This document shows, one piece after another, positions 56,197 through 64,000 of a stretch of DNA of 64,000 nucleotides. Made by a program: the position numbers and the translations under genes. Within the stretch, counting starts at the first letter, position 1. The number at the start of each line of letters is the position of its first letter. A model generated the notes under the pieces. The model had not been told where the DNA came from. It was given only the letters and a program-made list of their open reading frames with translations, and made no database searches. This DNA comes from Ehretia macrophylla (taxonomy: Eukaryota; Streptophyta; Magnoliopsida; Boraginales; Ehretiaceae). The DNA is taken from the NCBI GenBank assembly GCA_037974665.1, contig CM075782.1, positions 41,530,851 to 41,594,850 of the forward strand. The letters run 5' to 3'.

Positions 56197-56314
56197 GGGT
56201 GCGATCATACCAACAGTAATGCACCGGATCCCATCAGATCTCCGAAGTTAAGTGTTCTTGGGAGAGAATAGTAGTAGGATGGGTGACCCTCACGTAAGTC
56301 CTTGTGTTGCACCC
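56197..56314 (+). rRNA. 5S rRNA gene copy 66 (class B)
   Basis: Class B with TCACGTAAGTCC as in the copy at 42998. Box A GTGTTCTTGG and IE AATAGTAGTAGG altered. Confidence 0.88.
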
Positions 56315-56729
56315 TCCTTTTCGTTTTGGATTTTTTGCCCCATTCAGGCTTGTCAAGATGCTTTATCCGTCATATTTATATTCTCAAGTCCCATGACATC
56401 TTCAGCAAGTCAATTTCGCATCGCGTAAAGGCTGGGCCTGCAAACAGAGGACGTGGGGCATGTGTCCAGGTCTTCGTCGCTACGGTGCCCATAACTTTTG
56501 ATCCATAAGGAGTTATAAAGTGCACAGCTTACCGTTAAAAAGCTATCCGAGAGCTTTACGATGAGGGCAGCAAGCCTGCTCGGCTGCGCTTGTTTTCGGA
56601 GCCCAAAATCAAACATTTTCATTAGTTTTGGGCCACTTTTCTTCTTTTTGTGATGTTTCATCATCCCTGATCATTCGTCGGGAGCTGCGAAAAGAATGAC
56701 AAATAAGGGCTTTGCGCGCTCAACATGAC

Positions 56730-56847
56730 AGGTGTGATTATACCAGCATTTATGCACAGGATCCCATCAGATCTCCGAAGTTATGTGTGCTTGGGAGAGA
56801 GCAGTACTAGCATGGGTGACCCCCAGGGAAGTTCTCGTATTGCACTC
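56730..56847 (+). rRNA. 5S rRNA gene copy 67 (class B)
   Basis: Class B with CATTTATG at base 20 and TTCTCGTATTGCA end, matching the copy at 43531. Box A reads AAGTTATGTGTGC. Confidence 0.87.
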
Positions 56848-57261
56848 CCTTTTTCGTTTTGAATTTTTTGCCTTGTTCAGGCTTGCGAAGATGCTTTATC
56901 CATCACTTTTCTATTACTGAGTCCCACGGCATCTTGGGCAAGATAACTTCGCTTCACGTAGAGGCTGGGCTCGCAAACTTAGGTGTGGGGCCTGTGACTA
57001 GGTCTTCGTCGCTAAGGTGCCCATAACTTTTGATCCGTAAGTAGTTATGTAGCACATAGCATACCGTTAGAAAGCTCTCCGAGAGCTATACGATGGGGGC
57101 AGCAAGCCTGCTTGGCTACGCTTGTTTTTGGAGCCCAAAATAAAATGTTTTCATCAGTTTTGGCCTATTTTTCTACTTTTTGCTCTATTTTTTCGTCCCT
57201 AATAGTTTGTCGGGAGCCACGAAGAGGACGACAAATAAGGGCTTTGCGCACTCAACATGAC

Positions 57262-57379
57262 GGGTGCGATCATACCAGCAGTAGTGCACCGGATCCCATC
57301 AGATCTCCGAAGTTAAGCGTGCTTGGGAGAGCGTAGTACTAAGATGGGTGACCCCTAGGGAAGTCCTAGTATCGCACCC
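57262..57379 (+). rRNA. 5S rRNA gene copy 68 (class B, well preserved)
   Basis: Class B with intact box A; AGCGTAGTACTAAGATGGG and the 3' end CTAGTATCGCACCC are the main changes. Confidence 0.9.
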
Positions 57380-57794
57380 CCCTTTTCGTTTTGACTTTTT
57401 TCACCCGTTCAGGCTTGCCAAGATACTTAATTTGTCACATTTCTTTTACCGAGTCCTACGACATCTTGGGCAAGGCAATTTCACTTCGCGTAGAGGCTGG
57501 GCTCGCAAACCGACGGCGTGGGGCCAGTGACCAGGTCTTTGTCGCTCTGGTGACCATAACTTTTGATCCTTAAGTAGTTATGTAGCACATAGCATATCGT
57601 TAGAAAGCCCTCCGAGAGCTATACGATGGGGGCAGCAACCCTGCTTGGCTGCGCCTGTTCTAAGAGCCCAAAATTGAACGTTTTCATAAGTTTTGGCCCA
57701 CTTTTCTTCCTTTTGCGCCGTTTCTTCGTCACTGATCGATCGTCGGGAGCCACGAAAAGGACAACAAATAAGGGCTTTGCACACTCAACATGAT

Positions 57795-57857
57795 GGGTAT
57801 GATAATACCAACAGTACTAGGATTGGTGACCCTCAGGTAAGTCCTCATGTTGCACTC
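57795..57857 (+). pseudogene. 5S rRNA gene copy 69, 55-bp internal deletion (third of three)
   Basis: 63 bp with the same junction as at 44596 and 52602 (CCAACAGTACTAGGATTGG). Box A and IE absent. Confidence 0.9.
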
Positions 57858-58271
57858 CCCTTTTTGTTTTGTTTTTTTGCCCCGTTCAGGCTTGCCAAGA
57901 TGCTTAATCAGTCACATTTCTATTATCGAGTCCCACGGCATCTTGGGCAAGACAACTTCGCTTCGCGTAGAGGCTGGGCTCGAAAACCAAGGGTGTGGGG
58001 CCTATGACTAGGTCTCCGTTGTTATCGCGCCCATAACTTTTCATTTGTAAAGAGTTATGCGATGCACAGCATACCGTTGGAAAGCTCTCCGAGAGCTTTA
58101 CGACGGGGGTAGCGAGCTTGCTCGGTTACGCTTGTTTTTGGAGCCCAAAATAAAACATTTTCATCAGTTTTGGCCCACTTTTCTACTTTTTGCACTGTTT
58201 TTTCGTCCCTGATAGTTCGTCGGGAGCTGCAAAGAGGACGACAAATAAAGGCTTTGCGTACTCAACATTAC

Positions 58272-58389
58272 GGGTGCGATGATACCAGCAGGAATGCACC
58301 GGATCCCTTCAAATCTCCGAAGTTAAGCGTGCTTGGGAGAGAGTAGTACTAAGATGGGTGACCCCCAAGGAAGTCCTCGTGTCGCACCC
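58272..58389 (+). rRNA. 5S rRNA gene copy 70 (class B)
   Basis: Class B with CCCTTCAAATC in loop C. Full length, unlike its counterpart at 45074. Followed by the shared 27-bp spacer deletion (ACATATGACAAGAGCAG). Confidence 0.89.
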
Positions 58390-58777
58390 CCCTTTTCGTT
58401 TTGACTTTTTTCCCCCGTTCAGGCTTGCCAAGATGCTTAATTTGTTGCATTTCTATTATCGAGTCCCACAACATCTTGGGCAAGACAACTTCGCTTCGCT
58501 TAGAGGCTGGGCTCGAAAACCGACGGCGTGGGGCCAATGACCAGGTCTTCGTCGCTCTGGTGACCATAACTTTCGATCTGTAAGGAGTTACGCGATGCAC
58601 AACATATGACAAGAGCAGCAAGCCTACTCAGCTCCGCTTATTTTCAGAGCCCAAAATCAAACATTTTCATTAGTCTCGGGCCACTTTTCTTCTTTTTCTG
58701 ATGTTTCTTCATCCTTGATCGTTCGTTGGGAGCAGTAAAAAGGCCGACAAATAAGGGCTTTGCGCCCTCAAGATGAC

Positions 58778-58895
58778 AGGTACGATCATACCAGCAGTAA
58801 TGCAACTAATCCTATAAAATCTCCAAAGTTAAGCGTGCTTGGGAGAGAGTAGTACTAGGATGGGTGACCCCCAAGGAAGTCCTCGTGTTGCACCC
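58778..58895 (+). rRNA. 5S rRNA gene copy 71 (class B)
   Basis: Class B with the CTAAT mark (AACTAATCCTATAAAATC). Box A and box C intact. Confidence 0.88.
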
Positions 58896-59311
58896 CCCTT
58901 TTCGTTTTGAATTTTCTTGCCCCGTTCAGGCTTGCCAAGATGCTTTATCTGTAACATTTGTATTACCGAGTCCTACATCATCTTGGGCAAGACAACTTCG
59001 CTTAGCGTAGAGGTTGGCCCCGCAAACTGAGGGCGTGGGGCCAATGACCAGGTCTCCATCACTACGGTGCTCATAACTTTTGATCCGTAAAGAGTTATGC
59101 AGTGCACAATATAGCGTTGAAAAGCTCTCCGTGAGCTCTACGACGGGGGCAGCAAGCCTACTCGGCTGCGCCTATTTTCATAGCCCAAAATCGAACGTTT
59201 TCAGTAGTTTTGGGACTTTTTCCTTCTTTTTACGCTATTTATTCATCCCTGATCGTTCGTCGGGAGCCACGAAAAAGACGACATATAAGAGCATTGCGTA
59301 CTCAACATGAT

Positions 59312-59429
59312 GGATGCGATCATACCAGTAGTAATGCACCGGATCCCATCAGATCTTCGAAGTTAAGCGTGCTTGGGAGAGAATAGTACAAGGATGGGTA
59401 ACCCCCAGGGAAGTCCTCGTCTTGCACCC
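59312..59429 (+). rRNA. 5S rRNA gene copy 72 (class B)
   Basis: Class B; box C GGATGGGTAACC, 3' end GTCTTGCACCC. Confidence 0.89.
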
Positions 59430-59843
59430 CCCTTTTCGTTTTGAATTTTTTGTCCCGTCCAGGCTTCCCTAGATGCTTTATCCGTCACCTTTCTATTACC
59501 GAGTCCCACGGCATCTTGGGCAAGATAACTTCACTTCACGTAGAGGCGGGCCCACAAACTGAGGGCGTGGGGCCTATGACCAGGTCTCCGTCGCCCCAGT
59601 GCCCATAACTTTTGATCCGTAAAAAGTTGTGCAACGCACAGCATACTGTTGGAAAGCTCTTCGAGAGCACTACGATGAAGGCAGCAAGCCTGATCGGCTG
59701 CACCTATTTTCGCAGACCAAAATTGAACGTTTTCATCAGTTTTGGGCCACTTTTATTCCTTTTTCGCTGTTTCTTCATCCTTGATCGTTCGTCGGTAGCC
59801 GCGAAAAGGACGACAAATAAGGGCTTGGTGTACTCAACATGAC

Positions 59844-59960
59844 GGGTACGATCATACCAGCAGTAATGCACCGGATCCAATTAGATCTCCAAAGTGAAGC
59901 CTGCTTGGGAGAGAGTAGTACTAGGAAGGATGACCCCAGGGAAGTCCTCGTGTTGCACCC
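59844..59960 (+). rRNA. 5S rRNA gene copy 73 (class B)
   Basis: Class B, one base short after box C. Box A AAGTGAAGCCTGC and box C GGAAGGATGACC are altered. Confidence 0.87.
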
Positions 59961-60376
59961 CCTTTTTCATTTTCAATTTTTTGCCCCGTTTAGGCTTGCC
60001 AAGATGCTTTATACATCACATTTCTATTAACGAGTTCCACGGCTTCTTGGGCAAGACAACTTCGCTTCGCATAGAGGCTGGGCCCGCAAACTGAGGGCGT
60101 AGGACCTGTGTCCAGGTCTCCATCGCTACGGTGCCAATAACTTTTGATCTGTAAGGAATTATGCAGCTCACAACATACCATTGGAAAACTTTCCGTGGGC
60201 TCTACGACGGGGGTAGCAAGCCTGATCTGTTGTGCCAGTTTTCAGAGACCAAAATCAAAAATTTTAATCAGTTTTGTGCCACTTTTCTTCTTTTTGCTCA
60301 ATTTTTTTCATCCCTGATCATTCGTCGGGAGCCGCAAAAAGGACGACATATAAGGGGTTTGCGCACTCAACATGAC

Positions 60377-60494
60377 GGATGCGATCATACCAGTAGTAAT
60401 GCAAAAGATTCCATCCGATCTCCGAAGTTAAGCATGCTTGGAAGAGAGTAGTACAAGGATGGGTGACCCCTAGGGAAGTCCTCGTCTTGCACCC
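60377..60494 (+). rRNA. 5S rRNA gene copy 74 (class B, C40 subtype)
   Basis: C40, GGAAGAGAG and TACAAGG after a B-prime spacer, like the copy at 47120. Helix III reads GCAAAAGATTCC. Confidence 0.88.
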
Positions 60495-60909
60495 CATTTT
60501 CGTTTCGAATTTTTTGTCCCGTTCAGGCTTCCCAAGATGCTTAATCCATCACATTTCTATTACCGAGTCCCACGGCATCTTGGGCAAGACAACTTTGCTT
60601 TGCGTAGAGGCTGGGCCCGCAAACTAGTGGCGTGGGGCCTGTGACCAGGTCTCTGTGGCTCCAGTGCCAAAAACTTTTGATCCGTAAGGAATTGTGCAGC
60701 GCACAACATACTGTTGGAAAGCTCTCCAAGAGTTCAACGATGAAGGCAGCAAGCCTGCTCGGCTGCACCTATTTTCGCAGCCCAAAATTGAATGTTTTCA
60801 TCAGTTTTGGGCCATTTTTCTTCTTTTTGCGGCTGTTTCTTCGTCCCAGATCATTCGTCGGTAGCCGCGAAAAGGACGACAAATAAGGGCTTGGCGTACT
60901 CAACATGAC

Positions 60910-61027
60910 GGGTACGATTATACCAGCAGTAATGCACCGGATCCCATCAAATCTCCGAAGTTTAGTGTGCTTGGGAGAGAGTAGTACTAGGATGGGTGAC
61001 CCCCAAGGAAGTCCTCGTGTTGCACCC
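60910..61027 (+). rRNA. 5S rRNA gene copy 75 (class B)
   Basis: Class B with intact box C; box A reads AAGTTTAGTGTGC and loop C ATCAAATCTCC. Confidence 0.89.
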
Positions 61028-61443
61028 CCTTTTTCATTTTTATTTTTTTGCTTTGTTTAGGCTTGCCAACTTGCTTTATACGTCACATTTCTATTATCGA
61101 GTTCCACGGCTTCCCGGGCAAGACAACTTCTCTTCGCATAGAGGCTGGGCCCGTAAACTGAGGGCATGGGACTTGTGTCCATGTCTCCATCGCTGCAGTG
61201 CCCATAACTTTTGATCCGTAAAGAGTTATGCAGCGCACAACATACCGTTGGAAAGCTCTCCGAGGGCTCTACGACGGGGGTAGCAAGCCTGCTCTGCTGT
61301 GCCAGTTTTCAGAGCCCAAAATAAAAAAATTTAATCAGTTTCGTGCCACTTTTCTTCTTTTTGCCCAATTTTTTTCATCCCTGATCGTTCGTCAGGAGCC
61401 GCAAAAAGGACGACAAATAAGGGGTCTGAGCACTAAACATGAC

Positions 61444-61561
61444 AGGTGTGATCATACCAGCAGTATTGCACCGGATTCCATCCGATCTCCGAAGTTGAGC
61501 GTGCTTGGAAGAGAGTAGTACAAGGATGGGTGACCCCCAGGGAAGTCCTCGTCTTGCACCC
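61444..61561 (+). rRNA. 5S rRNA gene copy 76 (class B, C40 subtype)
   Basis: C40, GGAAGAGAG, TACAAGG and GTCTTGCACC after a B-prime spacer. Confidence 0.88.
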
Positions 61562-61976
61562 CTATTTTTGTTTTGAATTTTTTGCCCCGTTCAGGCTTCC
61601 CAAGATGCTTTATCCGTCACATTTCTATTATCGAGTCCGATGGCATCTTGGGCAACACAACTTCGCTTCGCGTAAAGGCTGGGCCCGTAAACTGAGGGCG
61701 TGGGGCTTGTGACCAGGTCTCCATTGCTCCAGTGGCCATAACTTTTGATCTGTAAGGACTTATGCGGCGCATAACATATCGTTGGAAAGCCCTCTGAGAG
61801 CTCTACGACGTGGGTAGCAAGCTTACTCGGCTGCGCCTATTTTTGTTGTCCAAAATTGAATATTTTCATCAGTTTTAGGTCACTTTTCTACTTTTTACGC
61901 TATTTCTTCGTCCCGGATCGTGCGTCGGTAGCCACGAAAAGGACGACAAATAAGGTCTTGGCATACTCAACTTGAC

Positions 61977-62094
61977 GGGTACGATTATACCAGTAGTAAT
62001 GCACCGGATCCCATCAAATGTCTGAGGTTAAGCGTGCTTAAGAGAGAGTAGTACTACGATGAATGACCCCCAAGGAAGTCCTCGTGTTGCATCC
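61977..62094 (+). rRNA. 5S rRNA gene copy 77 (class B)
   Basis: Class B; CAAATGTCTGAGG in loop C and helix III, box C CGATGAATGACC. Confidence 0.87.
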
Positions 62095-62508
62095 CCTTTT
62101 CGTTTTGAATTTTTTGCCCCGTTCAGGCTTGCCAAGATACTTTATCTGTCACATTTCTATTACAGAGTTCCACGGCTTCCTAGGCAAGACAACTTCTCTT
62201 CGCATAGAGGCTGGGCCCGCAAACTGAAGGCGTGGGACCTGTGTCCAAGTCTCCATCACTACGGTGCCCATAACTTTTGATCCGTAAGGAGTTATACAGC
62301 ACACAGCATACTGTTGGAAAGCTCTCCGAGGGCTCTACGAAATGGGTAGCAAGCCTGCTCTGCTTTGCCAGTTTTCTGAACCCAAAATAAAAAATTTTAA
62401 TCAGTTTGGTGCCATTTTTCTTCTTTTTGCGCTGTTTCTTCGTCCCAGATCATTCGTCGGTAGCCGCGAAAAGGACGACAAATAAGGGCTTGGCGTACTC
62501 AACATGAC

Positions 62509-62626
62509 GGGTATAATTATACTAGCAGTAATACACCGGATCCCATCCTATCTCCGAAGTTAAGCGTGCTTGGGAGAGAGTCGTACTAGGATGGGTGACC
62601 CCCAAGGAAGTCCTCGTGTCCCACCT
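62509..62626 (+). rRNA. 5S rRNA gene copy 78 (class B, subtype after B-prime spacer)
   Basis: Class B with CATCCTATCTCC (C40), intact box C, 5' end GGGTATAATT and 3' end GTGTCCCACCT altered. Confidence 0.88.
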
Positions 62627-63041
62627 CCCTTTTCGTTTTGAATTTTTTGCCCCGTTCAGGCTTGCCAAGATGCTTTTTCCGTCACATTTCTATTACCGAG
62701 TCCCACGCCATCTTGGGCAAGACAACTTCGCTTCGCGTAGAGACTGAACCCGCAAACTGAAGGCGTGGGGCCTGTAACCAGGTCTCCGTTGCTACGGTGC
62801 CAATAACTTTTGATCCGTAAGGAGTTACGCGGCGCACAGCATACCGTTGTAAAGCTCTCCGAGTGCTCTATGACGGGGGCAGCAAGCTTGCTAGGCTGCG
62901 CTTGTTTTCGTAGCCAAAAATCTAATATTTTCATCAGTTTCAGGCCACTTTTCTACTTTTTGTGCTATTTCTTCATCCCTGATCGTTCGTCAGGAGCAGC
63001 GAAAAGGATGACTAATAAGGGCTTTGCACACTCAACATGAC

Positions 63042-63159
63042 GGGTGTGATCATACCAGCAGTAATTCACCGGATCCCCTCAGATCTCTGAAGTTAAGCGT
63101 GCTTGGAAGAGAGTAGTACTAAGATGGGTGACCCCCATGGAAGTCCTCGTGTTGCACCC
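63042..63159 (+). rRNA. 5S rRNA gene copy 79 (class B, well preserved)
   Basis: Class B with intact box A; GGAAGAGAG and CTAAGATGGGTGACC are the main changes. Confidence 0.9.
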
Positions 63160-63573
63160 CACTTTTTGTTTTGAATTTTTAAGCCCGTTCAGGCTTGCCA
63201 ATATGCTTTATCCGTCACATTTCTATTACCGTGTCCCACGGCATCTTGGGCAAGGCAACTTCGCTTCACGTAGAGTCTAGGCTCGCAAACCAAGGGCGTG
63301 GGGCCTGTGACCAGGTCTCCGTCGCTCCAATAACCATACTTTTGATCCGTAAGGAGTTATGCGGCGCACAACATACCGTTGGAAAGCTCTCCGAGAGCTC
63401 TACGATGCGGGCATAAAGCCAGCCCAATTGCGCATATTTTTGAAGCCCAAAATTGAACGTTTTCATCAGTTTTGGGCCACTTTTCTTCTTTTTGAACTGT
63501 TTCTTATTCCCTGATCATTCTTCGGGAGCCGCGAAAAGGACGACAAATAAGGGCTTTGTACACTCAACTTGAC

Positions 63574-63691
63574 GAGTGCGATCATACCAGTAGTAATGCA
63601 CCGGATCGCCTCAGATCTCTGAGGTTAAACATGCTTGGGTGAGAGTAGTACTAGAATGGGTGACCCCCTGGGAAGTCCTCGTGTTGCATCC
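63574..63691 (+). rRNA. 5S rRNA gene copy 80 (B/A mosaic at block boundary)
   Basis: G20 and T43 are class B, position 67 is T and T96 (CCCCCTGGG) is class A. Upstream spacer is B and downstream spacer is A, so the switch lies inside the gene after base 43. Confidence 0.88.
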
Positions 63692-64000
63692 CCCTTTTCA
63701 AATTTTTTTTACCCGGTTATGCTTGCCAAGATGTGTCATCCACCACATTTCTTTTTTCCAATCTTGGGCAAGACAACTTCGCTTCACGTAGAGGCTGGTC
63801 CCGCAAACCGAGGGCATGGGGCATGTGACCAAGTCTCTATCGCTACGGTGCCCTTAACTTTTGATCCGTAAGACGTTACGCGGTGCACAGCATACGGTTA
63901 GAAAGTTATCTGAGAGCTCTACAATGGGGGTAGTAAGCTTGCTCAGCTGTGCTTGTATTTGGAGCCCAAAATTGAACTTTTTTTATCTGTTTTGGGCCAT
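63641..64000 (+). repeat. 5S rDNA array, class A block 4 (start)
   Basis: The spacer after copy 80 is class A in form (TTCAAATTTTTTTTACCCGG) with a short deletion near TTTTTTCCAATCTTGGGC. It is cut by the end of the window before the next gene, so its unit length cannot be measured. Confidence 0.85.

Larger units (their letters stand above)
55672..61027 (+). repeat. Higher-order repeat copy 3 (about ten 5S units)
   Basis: Counterpart of 42466-47768, unit for unit, by shared spacer deletions and private gene changes. Because copies differ by scattered point changes, the duplication is not recent. Confidence 0.8.
37307..63640 (+). repeat. 5S rDNA tandem array, class B block 3, right part
   Basis: The largest block: about 49 class B spacer units, mostly 531-534 bp. 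Exceptions: 478/477 bp where the 63-bp deleted gene occurs, 447 and 506 bp where a 27-bp spacer deletion occurs, 456 bp at 54683-55139 (77-bp spacer deletion), and 708 bp at 50298-51006 where two units are fused with loss of a gene. A sub-type of spacer (AGGTCTCCATC, TCTGCTGTGCCA, AATTTTAATCAGTTTCG) recurs. Only 5S genes and spacer are present; no protein gene is supported. Confidence 0.92.

Noticed and set aside
37671..63691. Regular short repeats with unique intervals, superficially like a CRISPR array
   Set aside because: The repeat is a 118-bp 5S rRNA gene and the intervals are homologous spacers over 400 bp long, in a plant genome.
1..64000. tRNA genes or other Pol III genes besides 5S
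   Set aside because: No cloverleaf or tRNA-type A/B boxes were noticed; the tRNA-like match at 19223 is the retrotransposon primer-binding site.

Overview
The window is plant nuclear DNA (a flowering plant; I cannot name the species). It is almost entirely one long, decayed tandem array of 5S ribosomal RNA genes, all on the + strand, interrupted by two transposable elements. I count 80 forward 5S loci (five with large internal deletions, one cut off by an inversion) and one inverted 5S fragment. The 5S identity rests on the ~118-bp gene with complementary ends, the internal box A/IE/box C region, the -28 to -1 leader ending in C, and a T-run after the gene. Positions inside a gene are numbered from its first base.

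Two co-evolving unit classes alternate in blocks. Class A units repeat about every 678 bp and their genes usually carry C20, A43, C67 and T96. Class B units repeat about every 533 bp and usually carry G20, T43, A67 and A96. The B spacer lacks a ~146-bp segment present in A. Layout: A 1-6227, B 6228-9450, A 9451-12520, B 12521-14960, A 14961-15641 plus 27574-29980, B 29981-30619 plus 37307-63640, A from 63641 to the end. Many genes exactly at class boundaries are A/B mosaics. Inside the last B block a run of about ten units near 42.5-47.8 kb is repeated near 55.7-61.0 kb and partly near 52.6-55.3 kb, marked by shared private lesions including an amplified 63-bp deleted 5S gene.

Insertion 1 (15642-27573) is a complete Ty3/Gypsy LTR retrotransposon of chromovirus, Tekay/Del-like type: ~3.57-kb LTRs, TSD AAGCC, primer-binding site, polypurine tract and a gag-pol frame broken by nine stops and two frameshifts. 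Removing it with one TSD restores a 679-bp class A unit.

Insertion 2 (30620-37306) is a 6687-bp CACTA (En/Spm-like) DNA transposon with TIR CACTACAAAAAA, TSD TCC and dense TTTGTGACGA subterminal repeats. I see no transposase in it. It holds exon-sized fragments resembling two host genes, the 26S proteasome subunit RPN1 and the exocyst subunit EXO70A1, so it looks like a non-autonomous gene-capturing (Pack-type) CACTA. Removing it with one TSD restores a 533-bp class B unit.

No 5S copy matches its own class consensus perfectly, and all depart from the usual plant 5S sequence, so this is probably a relict or silenced part of a 5S locus. The many short open frames in the spacers are by-products of the repeat and are not annotated as genes.
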